Source of the DNA: Streptomyces sp. CB02056
GTDB lineage: Bacteria; Actinomycetota; Actinomycetes; Streptomycetales; Streptomycetaceae
DNA length: 64,000 nucleotides
Direction of reading: 5' to 3'
Assembly (NCBI RefSeq): GCF_001905545.1
Contig: NZ_LIPD01000002.1
Span: 186,001-250,000 of the forward strand
Position 1 is the stretch's first letter. Every line of letters begins with the position of its first letter. Shown here piece by piece: positions 8,894 through 17,527 of the stretch. Below the pieces are notes generated by a model, which did not search any database, was not told the DNA's origin, and saw only the letters and a program-made list of their open reading frames with translations. Made by a program: the position numbers and the translations under genes.

Positions 8894-8987
8894 TCACCCG
8901 GCCGTGCCGTACGCCACCGGTGGCCGACCGGCCGTGGCGTACGGCACCGGTGTTCACCCGGTGGTGCTGTAGGCCACCAGCGAGACG
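8868..8987. repeat. four-copy 30-bp tandem repeat across two gene ends
   Basis: Copies start at 8868, 8898, 8928 and 8958 with exact 30-base period; the first two share CCGGCCGTGCCGTACGCCAC. Read on the minus strand, the copies resemble the last codons of hemolysin III (VAYSTTG versus VAYGTAG). The array covers the last codons of the plus-strand gene and the last codons of the minus-strand gene. Confidence 0.9.
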
Positions 8988-9637
8988 CCGACGTACTGGA
9001 CGATGAACGCCCCCAGGGTGAAGGCGTGGAACACCTCGTGGAACCCGAACCAGCGCGGTGAGGGGTTGGGCCGCTTGAGCCCGTACACCACGCCGCCGAT
9101 GCTGTAGAGCACCCCGCCGACGATCATCAGCACCAGGACGGCGACCCCGCCGGCGCGCAGGAAGTCCGGCAGGAAGAAGGCGGCGGCCCAGCCCAGCGCG
9201 AGGTACACCGGTGTGTACAGCCAGCGCGGCGCGCCGACCCAGAACACCCGGAACGCGATCCCGGCCAGCGCGCCGCCCCAGGCCACCCAGAGCAGGACCT
9301 GCTGGTCGGCGCCCTTGAGCAGCAGCATGGTGAACGGCGTGTAGGTGCCCGCGATGATCAGGAAGATGTTCGCGTGGTCCAGCCGGCGCAGTACGGCGTC
9401 CCCGCGCGGCCCCCAGTTGAAGCGGTGGTACACCGCGCTGACCCCGAACAGCAGCCAGGCGCTGACCGAGTAGATCGCGCAGGCGATCTTGGCGGGGGTG
9501 GAGTCGGCCAGGCAGATCAGCACGATCCCGGCGGCCACCGTGGCGGGGAACATTCCGGCGTGCAGCCAGCCGCGCCACTTCGGCTTGCTCTCCGTGAGTG
9601 CACTCTCCGCGAGCGCAGCAGCAGTCATGCGCAGCAT
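8954..9637 (-). CDS. hemolysin III / TrhA-family membrane protein
   Basis: A 227-aa, seven-helix protein of the hemolysin III family (YqfA/TrhA, related to PAQR receptors). Family residues include YHRFNW after the second helix, DHANIFLIIAGTYTPF, and the C-terminal FHEVFHAFTLGAF, which supply the conserved His/Asp cluster thought to bind a metal. Characterised relatives influence membrane fatty-acid balance; haemolysis is a historical name. ATG codons at 9637 and 9628 are both usable. A strong imperfect palindrome lies 8 bases upstream of the 9637 start, so repression by a TetR-type protein is likely. The repressor is not adjacent. Confidence 0.88.
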   Translation of the reverse strand: MLRMTAAALAESALTESKPKWRGWLHAGMFPATVAAGIVLICLADSTPAKIACAIYSVSAWLLFGVSAVYHRFNWGPRGDAVLRRLDHANIFLIIAGTYTPFTMLLLKGADQQVLLWVAWGGALAGIAFRVFWVGAPRWLYTPVYLALGWAAAFFLPDFLRAGGVAVLVLMIVGGVLYSIGGVVYGLKRPNPSPRWFGFHEVFHAFTLGAFIVQYVGVSLVAYSTTG

Positions 9638-9644
9638 GCTACCC

Positions 9645-9668
9645 GTTACCTACGGCTCCGTAGGTTAC
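9645..9668. promoter_or_regulatory. TetR-type operator upstream of hemolysin III
   Basis: The block CCTACGGCTCCGTAGG (arms CCTACGG/CCGTAGG) is flanked by GTTA and TTAC, giving 11-base near-perfect arms over 24 bp. Its size and symmetry match TetR-family operators, and it lies immediately upstream of the minus-strand start at 9637. Confidence 0.6.
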
Positions 9669-9872
9669 TCACGCGTAGGAAGTGGCGATCATCACTCTTA
9701 GACGTTTTGGAGTATTTGGAGTGTGGCGCCGCGCACTCCGTCGCGGGGTCGGTCGGCATGTTACCGATGAGTAATCATACTGGCTGTAGTAAAGGGTGCG
9801 TCAATTTCGACGCTTCGCCGCGTTCCGGCCTTGAGTCCGGAGCTACGCTGCAAGCACCCTCAGACCCCCGCG

Positions 9873-9898
9873 ACGCCATCTCCACGCCGAGATGGCGT
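9873..9898 (+). promoter_or_regulatory. leader hairpin just before the pckG ribosome site
   Basis: ACGCCATCTC and GAGATGGCGT are perfect ten-base arms around a six-base loop, ending 14 bases before the GTG of pckG and 3 bases before its ACGGAG ribosome site. It may act as an operator in DNA or as an RNA stem influencing translation. Confidence 0.5.
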
Positions 9899-9912
9899 GA
9901 AACGGAGCGATC

Positions 9913-11739
9913 GTGTCGTACGAGATCTCTGCTCTCAGCGCATCCGCGCCCACCCGCCACAAGCAGCTGCTCGCTTGGGTGAGCGAGATCGCCGAGCTCA
10001 CCCAGCCGGACCGCATCGAGTGGTGCGACGGTTCCGACGAGGAGTACCAGCGCCTCGCGGACCTGCTGGTGGCGCAGGGCACCTTCAAGAAGCTCAACGA
10101 GGAGAAGCGCCCCAACTCCTACTACGCCGCCTCGGACCCGTCCGACGTGGCGCGCGTGGAGGACCGCACCTTCATCTGCTCCGAGCAGGAGAAGGACGCC
10201 GGACCGACCAACCACTGGAAGGCCCCCGCCGAGATGCGGGAGATCTTCCAGGGCGAGCAGGGCCTCTTCCGCGGCGCGATGAAGGGCCGCACGATGTACG
10301 TCGTGCCCTTCTCGATGGGCCCGGTCGGTTCCCCGCTGGCCGCGTACGGCGTCGAGATCACCGACTCCGCCTACGTCGCCGTCTCCATGCGCGTGATGAC
10401 CCGCATGGGTCAGGCCGTGCTGGACCAGCTCGGCGAGGACGGCGACTTCGTCAAGGCCGTGCACACCGTCGGCGCCCCGCTCGCCGAGGGCCAGGCGGAC
10501 GTGCCGTGGCCGTGCAACAGCACCAAGTTCATCTCGCACTTCCCGGAGACCAAGGAGATCTGGTCCTTCGGCTCGGGCTACGGCGGCAACGCCCTGCTCG
10601 GCAAGAAGTGCTACGCGCTGCGCATCGCCTCGACCATGGCCCGCGACGAGGGCTGGCTGGCCGAGCACATGCTCATCCTGAAGCTCACCCCGCCGAGCGG
10701 CGAGGTCAAGTACGTCGCGGCGGCCTTCCCCTCGGCCTGCGGCAAGACCAACCTGGCCATGCTCCAGCCGACCGTCCCGGGCTGGAAGGTCGAGACGATC
10801 GGCGACGACATCGCCTGGATGCGCTTCGGCGCCGACGGCCGCCTGTACGCCATCAACCCCGAGGCCGGCTTCTTCGGCGTCGCCCCCGGCACCGGCGTGG
10901 ACACCAACGCCAACGCCATCGAGACGCTCTGGGGCAACACCGTCTTCACCAACGTCGCCCTCACCGACGACGGCGACGTGTGGTGGGAGGGCCTCACCGA
11001 CGAGCCCCCGGCGCACCTGACCGACTGGCGCGGCAACGACTGGACCCCCGAGTCCGGCACCCCGGCCGCCCACCCGAACGCCCGCTTCGCCGTCCCGGCC
11101 GCGCAGTGCCCGACCATCGCCCCGGAGTGGGAGGACCAGGCGGGCGTGCCGATCTCGGCGATCCTGTTCGGCGGCCGCCGCGCCACCGCCGTCCCGCTGG
11201 TGACCGAGTCCTTCGACTGGCAGCACGGCGTCTTCCTGGGCGCCAACATCGCCTCCGAGAAGACCGCCGCCGCCGAGGGCACCGTCGGCGAGCTGCGCCG
11301 CGACCCGTTCGCGATGCTGCCGTTCTGCGGCTACAACATGGGCGACTACTTCGCCCACTGGCTGAAGGTCGGCGCCCAGGCGGACGCCGCCAAGCTGCCG
11401 AAGATCTACTACGTCAACTGGTTCCGCAAGGACGCCGAGGGCAAGTTCGTCTGGCCCGGCTACGGCGAGAACAGCCGCGTGCTCAAGTGGATCGTCGAGC
11501 GCCTGGAGGGCACCGGCGAGGGCGTCGAGACCCCGATCGGCGTGCTGCCGACCGTCGAGGGCTTCGACCTCGGCGACCTGGACCTCTCCAAGGAGGACCT
11601 CGACCTGCTCTTCACCGTGGACGCCGACATCTGGCGCCAGGAGGCCGCGCTCGTGCCGGCCCACCTGGAGACCTTCGGCGACCACACCCCGAAGGAGCTG
11701 TGGGACGAGTACCGGAACCTCGTCGCGCGCCTCGGCTGA
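9913..11739 (+). CDS. pckG: phosphoenolpyruvate carboxykinase (GTP)
   Basis: A 608-aa enzyme, the usual length of the GTP-dependent class. It converts oxaloacetate plus GTP to phosphoenolpyruvate, GDP and CO2, the entry step of gluconeogenesis in the cytosol. Visible motifs are the kinase-1a P-loop [12 protein letters not shown] near residue 275, preceded by the metal/substrate region, then GDDIAWM and [13 protein letters not shown], and RVLKWIVER towards the end. The GTG at 9913 follows ACGGAG. The gene stands alone, with a 10-bp-stem hairpin in its leader and a 14-bp-stem terminator behind. Confidence 0.96.
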   Translation: MSYEISALSASAPTRHKQLLAWVSEIAELTQPDRIEWCDGSDEEYQRLADLLVAQGTFKKLNEEKRPNSYYAASDPSDVARVEDRTFICSEQEKDAGPTNHWKAPAEMREIFQGEQGLFRGAMKGRTMYVVPFSMGPVGSPLAAYGVEITDSAYVAVSMRVMTRMGQAVLDQLGEDGDFVKAVHTVGAPLAEGQADVPWPCNSTKFISHFPETKEIWSFGSGYGGNALLGKKCYALRIASTMARDEGWLAEHMLILKLTPPSGEVKYVAAAFPSACGKTNLAMLQPTVPGWKVETIGDDIAWMRFGADGRLYAINPEAGFFGVAPGTGVDTNANAIETLWGNTVFTNVALTDDGDVWWEGLTDEPPAHLTDWRGNDWTPESGTPAAHPNARFAVPAAQCPTIAPEWEDQAGVPISAILFGGRRATAVPLVTESFDWQHGVFLGANIASEKTAAAEGTVGELRRDPFAMLPFCGYNMGDYFAHWLKVGAQADAAKLPKIYYVNWFRKDAEGKFVWPGYGENSRVLKWIVERLEGTGEGVETPIGVLPTVEGFDLGDLDLSKEDLDLLFTVDADIWRQEAALVPAHLETFGDHTPKELWDEYRNLVARLG

Positions 11740-11762
11740 GCCTGAGCCTCAGCCGCGGTAGC

Positions 11763-11796
11763 GGCGGGGCGCGCGGCACGAACCGCGCGCCCCGCC
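11763..11796 (+). terminator. pckG terminator
   Basis: GGCGGGGCGCGCGG and CCGCGCGCCCCGCC form a perfect 14-bp stem with loop CACGAA, 24 bases after the pckG stop. Confidence 0.8.
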
Positions 11797-11807
11797 GAGC
11801 GGCAGGA

Positions 11808-11873
11808 CGGCCGGAGTTCCGCCGGGCGATTTTCCCCCGACCAAGGAGATCGCCCGGGCCGGAACTCCGGCCG
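11808..11873. repeat. long inverted repeat between convergent genes
   Basis: CGGCCGGAGTTCC + CCGGGCGAT on the left pairs with ATCGCCCGG + GGAACTCCGGCCG on the right, giving 22 paired bases with a small bulge and an 18-base loop. It follows the pckG terminator and lies 57 bases beyond the stop of the minus-strand aminotransferase, so it probably ends that transcript. Confidence 0.75.
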
Positions 11874-11930
11874 TAGTGTTTTCCCGGGAGCCGTCCCAGG
11901 AGCCGTCCCGGGTGTCGTCGGGCCCGGTGG

Positions 11931-13145
11931 CTACGGCTGGACGTAGCCGCTCAGGAAGTCGCCGATCCGGGTCACCGCGTCGGTGATCTCCTCCGGCCGG
12001 GGCAGCGTGACCAGCCGGAAGTGGTCCGGCTCGGGCCAGTTGAAGCCGGTGCCCTGGACCAGCAGGATGCGCTGGGAGCGCAGCAGGTCGAGCACCATCC
12101 GGGCGTCGTCCTTGATCTTGTGGACCTTGGGGTCCAGCCGGGGGAAGGCGTACAGCGCGCCCTTGGGCTTGACGCAGCTGACCCCGGGGATGTCGTTGAG
12201 CAGCTTGTACGCGGCGTCGCGCGAGGCGTGCAGCCGGCCGCCGGGCAGCACCAGGTCGCGGATCGACTGCCGCCCGCCGAGCGCGGCCGCCACCGCGTGC
12301 TGGGCGGGCATGTTGGCGCAGAGCCGCATCGAGGCGAGCACGGTCAGGCCCTCGATGTAGCTGCGGGCCCGGTGCCGGTCGCCGGACAGCACCATCCAGC
12401 CGGAGCGGAAGCCCGCGACCCGGTACGCCTTGGACAGCCCGTTGAAGGTGACGCAGAAGAGGTCCGGGGCCAGGGTGGCCAGCGGGACGTGCTCGGCGTC
12501 GTCGTAGAGGATCTTGTCGTAGATCTCGTCCGCGTAGACCACCAGGTCGTGCCGGCGGGCGATCTCGGCGATGCCCTCCAGCACCTCGCGCGGGTAGACC
12601 GCGCCGGTCGGGTTGTTCGGGTTGATCACCACGATGGCCCTGGTGCGGTCGGTGACCTTGGCCTCGATGTCGGCGAGGTCCGGGTACCACTCGGACTGCT
12701 CGTCGCAGCGGTAGTGCACGGCGGTGCCGCCGGCCAGCGAGACCGAGGCGGTCCACAGCGGGTAGTCCGGGGCCGGGACGAGCACCTCGTCGCCGTCGTC
12801 CAGCAGCGCGGTCATGGCCAGCTGGATCAGTTCGGAGACGCCGTTGCCGAGGAAGACGTCGTCGACGGAGAGGCCGTGCAGCCCGCGGTCCTCGTAGTGC
12901 ATGACCACCGCGCGGCGGGCGGAGAGCAGGCCCTTGGAGTCGCCGTAGCCGTGCGCGGTGGCGAGGTTGCGCAGGATGTCCTGGAGGATCTCCGGGGGCG
13001 CCTCGAAACCGAAGGTGGCCGGGTTGCCGGTGTTGAGCTTGAGGATGCGGTGGCCCTGTTCCTCCAGCCGCATCGCCTCGTCGAGTACCGGTCCGCGGAT
13101 GTCGTAGCAGACATTGGCGAGCTTGCTGGACTGGATGACCTGCAT
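11931..13145 (-). CDS. PLP-dependent class I/II aminotransferase, AlaA-like
   Basis: A 404-aa fold-type I aminotransferase closest to AlaA/AlaT-type alanine transaminases (L-alanine + 2-oxoglutarate to pyruvate + L-glutamate). Motifs in order: KLNTGNPATFGF at the start, GNGVSELI for phosphate contact, INPNNPTGAVYP, YADEIYDKI with the PLP-pairing Asp, and FNGLSKAYRVAGFRSGW with the Schiff-base Lys. The start MQVIQSSKLANVCYDIRGPV is typical of the group. It converges on pckG; both serve pyruvate/PEP metabolism, but no shared control is seen. Confidence 0.88.
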   Translation of the reverse strand: MQVIQSSKLANVCYDIRGPVLDEAMRLEEQGHRILKLNTGNPATFGFEAPPEILQDILRNLATAHGYGDSKGLLSARRAVVMHYEDRGLHGLSVDDVFLGNGVSELIQLAMTALLDDGDEVLVPAPDYPLWTASVSLAGGTAVHYRCDEQSEWYPDLADIEAKVTDRTRAIVVINPNNPTGAVYPREVLEGIAEIARRHDLVVYADEIYDKILYDDAEHVPLATLAPDLFCVTFNGLSKAYRVAGFRSGWMVLSGDRHRARSYIEGLTVLASMRLCANMPAQHAVAAALGGRQSIRDLVLPGGRLHASRDAAYKLLNDIPGVSCVKPKGALYAFPRLDPKVHKIKDDARMVLDLLRSQRILLVQGTGFNWPEPDHFRLVTLPRPEEITDAVTRIGDFLSGYVQP

Positions 13146-13403
13146 GTCCGCCTACTTTAGGGGTACGGAGGGGCCGTGCGGCGGGTCTCCGCGGGGGTGC
13201 TTCGGAGGGTCGGAACGGCCCCCTTGGATCGGCAGGCGAGGGCGGCGGGCGGCCTTGTGAACCGGCAGTCGAATGTCCGGAATGCTCCTGTATGCGAGGA
13301 GCGCCGCCGCGCCGTTCCGTGGAACGAGACGGACGGCACACGCCCGGCGCGGGAGGATGTGGCCGGTCGTGTCGGTCGTGTCGGTCGAGGAGGGGGTGCG
13401 CCG

Positions 13404-14123
13404 GTGGTCCCGGTCGTGGTCGCGGCGGTGCTGGTCGGTCTCCTGGCGGCTCCGCCGCTGCGCGGGCGGATCGCCCGCTTCGCGGTGCCGGAGGGCGAGC
13501 CCTGGTGCGAGGCCTGCCCGTCCTGCGGGCGCGCGGTGCGGCTGCTGCCGCCGACCGGGCGCTGCCCGGGCTGCCGGGAGCGGCTGGGCGCCGGCCCCTG
13601 GACGGTGGAGGCGGTCGCGGCGGCGGTCGCCGTCGCGGTGGCGTACGCGGCGGACCGCCTGGTGGTGGTGACCCTGGCCCTGGGCTGGGCGGCGGCGCTC
13701 GGCGTGGCGCTCGGCTTCGTCGACGCGCGGGTGCGCCGGCTGCCGTACGGGCTGACCGTGCCGCTGCTCGGCGGGGTGGCGGCGCTGCTGCTGGTCGCGG
13801 CGCAGGCCGAGCGGGACCCGGGTGCGCTGCTGCGCTGCCTGCTGGTCGCGCTGGCGGTCGGGGGCGTCCTCGAACTGGCCGTCTGGCTGGGCGCGTTGGG
13901 CCCCGGGGACTCCCCGCTCGGGCTCGCCCTGGGCGGGCTGCTCGGCTGGTTCGGCTGGTCGGTGGCGCTCGGCGGGCTGTTCGCCGCGATGGTGCTCGCC
14001 GGGCTGTGGGGCACCCTGCGGGCCGCCGCCGCGCTGGCCCGCCGCCGCCCGGTGCGCGGGCTCGACCTCCCGGTCGGCCCGTTCCTGCTGCTCGGCGCGC
14101 TCACCGCGGTCCTGGCGCGGTGA
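13404..14123 (+). CDS. A24 prepilin peptidase-like membrane protein
   Basis: A 239-aa polytopic protein. It has the zinc-binding-type loop CEACPSCG...CPGC of PilD-family leader peptidases near residues 35-65. The two aspartates of the GxGD-type site are in FVDARVRRLP and GPGDSPLGLAL. The usual GxGDxKL is altered to GDSPL, so activity is likely but not certain. GTG 13404 follows GAGGAGGGGG. No pilin or Tad genes are nearby, so substrates must be encoded elsewhere. It diverges from the aminotransferase gene with a 258-base gap in which nothing else is evident. Confidence 0.82.
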   Translation: MVPVVVAAVLVGLLAAPPLRGRIARFAVPEGEPWCEACPSCGRAVRLLPPTGRCPGCRERLGAGPWTVEAVAAAVAVAVAYAADRLVVVTLALGWAAALGVALGFVDARVRRLPYGLTVPLLGGVAALLLVAAQAERDPGALLRCLLVALAVGGVLELAVWLGALGPGDSPLGLALGGLLGWFGWSVALGGLFAAMVLAGLWGTLRAAAALARRRPVRGLDLPVGPFLLLGALTAVLAR

Positions 14124-14264
14124 GCGGAGCCGTACCAGGCGACGACCGGGAGCCGCCCCGGCCTCCGGTCCACCCCGCTCCCGGCCCCGCTCCCGGCCCC
14201 CGGAGGACCCCGCCACCGCCCCTTCCGGACCCCGCCCCTAATAGAGGGGACAGGGGAAACGGAA

Positions 14265-14296
14265 GGGCCCGCCGTACCGGTCGGTACGACGGGCCC
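14265..14296. terminator. bidirectional terminator
   Basis: GGGCCCGCCGTACC and GGTACGACGGGCCC form a 14-bp stem with one mismatch and loop GGTC, between the convergent peptidase and chitinase genes. Confidence 0.75.
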
Positions 14297-14377
14297 CGCC
14301 GCCGACGCGCAGGCCCCACCCTCAAGGAGCGGCGCGCCGGGGGAGTTGGGCTCTAGGGGGTCACGGCCTCCCGGCCG

Positions 14378-15991
14378 TCACGGCATCTTGTGGACGAACG
14401 GGCCGACCGTGTTGGAGAACGCGTTGCCGTTGTTGGCGTCCCAGTTGGTCGACCAGGTCATCGCGCCGCGGATGGTCGGCCACTTGGCCGGCGGCACGAA
14501 GCTGCCGCAGTTGTTACCGGTGGCCAGGCAGTCCAGCGCGTTGTTCACCACGGTCGGCGAGACGTAGCCGCCGCCCGCCGCCCGGCTGGAGGCCGGGACG
14601 CCGATGCCCACCTGGTCCGGCCGCAGGCCGCCCTGGATCTGGGTGCAGACCTGCGCGGTGATGAAGTCGATGGTGCCCTGGTTGTAGACCTTGCCGTCGC
14701 AGCCGTTCATGCCGCCCGAGTTGTAGAACTGGGTGTTGACGACGGTGAGGATGTCCTTGGTCTTCAGCGCCAGCTGGAAGTAGGCGCCGGAGGTGTTGTA
14801 CATCCCGATGGTCTCGGGGGCCATGGTCAGGACGAAGCCGGGGCCGACCTTGGCCTGCAGGGCGTGCAGCGCGTCGCCGAGCGGGCCGGCCTGGACGCCG
14901 TTCTCCAGGTCGACGTCGATGCCGTCGAAGCCGTAGTCCTTGATGATCGCGTAGGCGCTGTTGGTGAAGTTGGCGCCGGCGGTGGCGTCCCCGACGGTGA
15001 TCGCGCCGTTCTGGCCGCCGATGGAGAGGATGACCTTCTTGCCGGCCGCCTGCTTGGCCTTGACGTCGGCGCGGAACTGGGCGTCGGTGTAGCCGCCGAG
15101 GGCCTTGGACAGGCCCGGGTCCAGGGTGAAGCTGATCGCGCCGGTCCTGGTCGGCACGGCGTCGGCGAAGGACACCGCGATGATGTCGTACGCGCTCTGG
15201 ACGTCGCTCAGCCGCTGCGCGGTCGAGCCGTTGTCGAAGTTCTGCCAGTAGCCGGTGACCGCGTGGGCGGGCAGGCCGGTGACCGGCGGGGTGGTGCTGG
15301 TCGGCGTGGCGGTGGGGGTCGCCGTCGGGGTCTGGGTGGGCGTCCCGGTGGGGGTCGGGGTCGCCGTCTGGGTGGGCGTCGCGGTGGCCGTGGGGGAGGC
15401 GGTGGCCGTCGGCGTCGGGGTCGGCGTGGGGGTCGCGGTCGGCGACGGGGTGCCGGTGCCGCCGGGGCCGACCAGTGCGACGTCGTCGGCGAGGTAGGCG
15501 CTCTGGCCGTACCAGCCGTGCAGGTAGACGGTGACGCTGGTGGCGTTCGCCCCGGTGGTGAAGGTGGTGGACAGCTGGTTCCAGCTGTTCTGGTTCGACC
15601 ACACGGACGGGTCGGTGCCGCCGGTGCCGCGCGCGCCGAGGTAGACGTACGGGCCCTGGACCCACGCGCTCAGCGTGTAGCTGGTGTTGGGCAGCACGCT
15701 GATGGTCTGGGCGCACTCGGCGGTGTCGCCGGCGCCCGGGGTGGCCTGGAGCGCGCCGGTGCCGGAGTGGACCGGGGAGGACACCGTGGTCGCGGCGCCG
15801 GTGCAGGTCCAGCCGCCGAGCCCGCCGTCGAAGCCGCCGTTGGCGACCAGGTTGCCGACCGCCGCGCTGGCACCGCCGGCGAAGAGGGCGAGGCCGCCGC
15901 CGGCCAGGGCGAGGGCGGTGGCGCCGGCCGCGACGGCCGGGAGGGGGCTGCGCCGGCGCTTGTGCGAAGGCTGGTTCAGCGTACGGGCCAT
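14378..15991 (-). CDS. secreted GH18 chitinase with N-terminal carbohydrate-binding module
   Basis: A 537-aa extracellular enzyme. Residues 1-44 are a signal peptide with KRRR, a hydrophobic core and an ASA site. Residues about 45-175 are a jelly-roll binding module (NLVANGGFDGGLGGW...). A Thr/Pro/Ala linker (about 180-245) follows. The rest is a GH18 barrel with LSIGGQNG and the catalytic signature FDGIDVDLE near residues 352-360, whose Glu is the acid. It hydrolyses chitin to N-acetylglucosamine oligomers. A DasR-like site lies upstream at 16118-16133, matching the usual control of streptomycete chitinases. The linker DNA is low-complexity (about 15290-15450). Confidence 0.92.
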   Translation of the reverse strand: MARTLNQPSHKRRRSPLPAVAAGATALALAGGGLALFAGGASAAVGNLVANGGFDGGLGGWTCTGAATTVSSPVHSGTGALQATPGAGDTAECAQTISVLPNTSYTLSAWVQGPYVYLGARGTGGTDPSVWSNQNSWNQLSTTFTTGANATSVTVYLHGWYGQSAYLADDVALVGPGGTGTPSPTATPTPTPTPTATASPTATATPTQTATPTPTGTPTQTPTATPTATPTSTTPPVTGLPAHAVTGYWQNFDNGSTAQRLSDVQSAYDIIAVSFADAVPTRTGAISFTLDPGLSKALGGYTDAQFRADVKAKQAAGKKVILSIGGQNGAITVGDATAGANFTNSAYAIIKDYGFDGIDVDLENGVQAGPLGDALHALQAKVGPGFVLTMAPETIGMYNTSGAYFQLALKTKDILTVVNTQFYNSGGMNGCDGKVYNQGTIDFITAQVCTQIQGGLRPDQVGIGVPASSRAAGGGYVSPTVVNNALDCLATGNNCGSFVPPAKWPTIRGAMTWSTNWDANNGNAFSNTVGPFVHKMP

Positions 15992-16117
15992 GGGGTGACG
16001 CTCCTGGGGGAGGAGCGGCCGCCGCGGTGGGGGGCGCGGCGGCCGCGTGTGGGGGAGGGGAGGTCCGAAGTGAGCCTGCGGGGCGGAGCAGGAGGATCGT
16101 TCCGTCCCGGATCAAAA

Positions 16118-16133
16118 GCTGGACTAGACCATT
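16118..16133. promoter_or_regulatory. DasR-responsive element (dre)-like site
   Basis: Read towards the chitinase, AATGGTCTAGTCCAGC matches the near-palindromic dre consensus ACTGGTCTAGACCAGT at 13 of 16 positions. It lies 127 bases upstream of the chitinase ATG. DasR is a GntR regulator released by glucosamine-6-phosphate and controls chitin use in Streptomyces. Confidence 0.75.
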
Positions 16134-16401
16134 GCTGGTCGTCAAGCATCGGAAGAACGGCTTACGGTTCCGTTAAGGATTCGGAGACCGTTCCGTGTCC
16201 GCGCCCGGGAGGCCCTGCGGCGGCCCCGCGGAGACCCCGCCACCCGTCCGGAGGACCCCCGACACGCCCGTCGGGACAGACTTCGTACAGGACCGTGACC
16301 AGACCGCTACCTGCGGCTTTACTGTGCACCTGCGCGCCGGAGTAGGCTGCGCCGGGGGCGGAGACGCACCAGTTGCAACGAGCACGGAGGGGCCGGGAAA
16401 C

Positions 16402-17196
16402 ATGGGTCTGCGCGATGTCGCCGAACGGACGCCGGGGCTGCGCACCCTGCTCGGCGGGATGTACGGGCTCTACGGGCGACGGGTCGAGGTCCACCTCGCG
16501 AGCACCCCGCGCCACATCGGCGTGATCCTGGACGGCAACCGCCGCTGGGCCAAGGCGGCGGGCGGCTCCACCGCGTACGGCCACCAGCGCGGCGCCGACA
16601 AGATCAGCGAGTTCCTCGGCTGGTGCGACGAGACCCACGTCAAGGTCGTCACCCTCTGGATGCTCTCCACCGACAACCTGGACCGCCCGGCCGACGAGCT
16701 CGTCCCGCTGCTCGGCATCATCGAGGACGCCGTCACCGGCCTGGCCGCCGCCCGCCGCTGGCGGGTCAACCCGGTCGGCGCGCTGGACCTGCTGCCCCAG
16801 CACACCGCCGACGTGCTCAAGCGGGCCGCCGACCAGACCGCCGACATCGACGGGATAACGGTCAACGTCGCGGTCGGCTACGGCGGTCGGCACGAGATCG
16901 CCGACGCCGTCCGCTCGCTGCTCCAGGAGCAGGCCGGACGCGGCACCTCGATCGAGGAACTGGCCGAGGTCCTGACCGTCGAGCACATCGCCGAGCACCT
17001 GTACACCCGCAACCAGCCCGACCCGGACCTGATCATCCGCACCTCGGGCGAGCAGCGGCTGTCCGGCTTCCTGCTCTGGCAGAGCGCGCACAGCGAGTTC
17101 TACTTCTGCGAGGCGTACTGGCCGGCCTTCCGCAAGGTCGACTTCCTGCGCGCGCTGCGCGCCTACGAGCAGCGCCACCGGCGGCTGGGGCTGTAG
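16402..17196 (+). CDS. cis-prenyl (isoprenyl) diphosphate synthase
   Basis: A 264-aa enzyme of the undecaprenyl-diphosphate-synthase family, which condenses isopentenyl diphosphate in Z configuration. The substrate-binding HIGVILDGNRRWAK lies near residues 36-50, with the essential Asp in LDGN. TLWMLSTDNL, NVAVGYGGRHEI and the C-terminal PDLIIRTSGEQRLSGFLLWQ-type region follow. Actinobacteria carry two such enzymes, one short-chain and one long-chain, and this one could be either. ATG 16402 follows CGGAGGGG; the open frame upstream is non-coding. The 410-base gap to the chitinase holds the dre-like site and presumably both promoters. Confidence 0.88.
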   Translation: MGLRDVAERTPGLRTLLGGMYGLYGRRVEVHLASTPRHIGVILDGNRRWAKAAGGSTAYGHQRGADKISEFLGWCDETHVKVVTLWMLSTDNLDRPADELVPLLGIIEDAVTGLAAARRWRVNPVGALDLLPQHTADVLKRAADQTADIDGITVNVAVGYGGRHEIADAVRSLLQEQAGRGTSIEELAEVLTVEHIAEHLYTRNQPDPDLIIRTSGEQRLSGFLLWQSAHSEFYFCEAYWPAFRKVDFLRALRAYEQRHRRLGL

Positions 17197-17225
17197 TCCC
17201 GGATCGGCCGGTTCCGGCCCGGCGT

Positions 17226-17313
17226 CCCCGGGCCGGTGCCCCGCGTTCCCGGGGCCGGTGCCCCGCGCCCTCGGGGGCGGTGACCCCGTGTCCGGGGGGC
17301 CGTCGTCCCAGGT
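17226..17313. repeat. 22-bp GC-rich tandem repeat
   Basis: Three 22-base copies and a worn fourth follow the prenyl transferase gene. Most units contain a self-complementary GGGGC-CGGT-GCCCC-like core, so the array could fold into alternative hairpins and end transcription. The rest of the gap to 17527 shows no gene. Confidence 0.75.
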
Positions 17314-17527
17314 CCGGCCGTCCGGAGGAAATGACCGCCGTAGGCCTGGCCTACCCGGCGCCCGGGCGAGGCCAAACGTTCACCGGCAATGATCCGTCAG
17401 TTCGCCGGGGGCGCGAATGCACCGTTCCCCGCCTGGGAATACTCCAGTCAGTCCGGTCCCGAGGCCACCGGGGCAGCGGGGGCCGGCTTGCCGCGGATGA
17501 CGCAGGGTCATCCGCTCTGGAGGCCTA

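Noticed and set aside
15255..15497. Plus-strand frame of Val/Gly repeats within the chitinase gene
   Set aside because: Shadow of the Thr/Pro linker of the chitinase.
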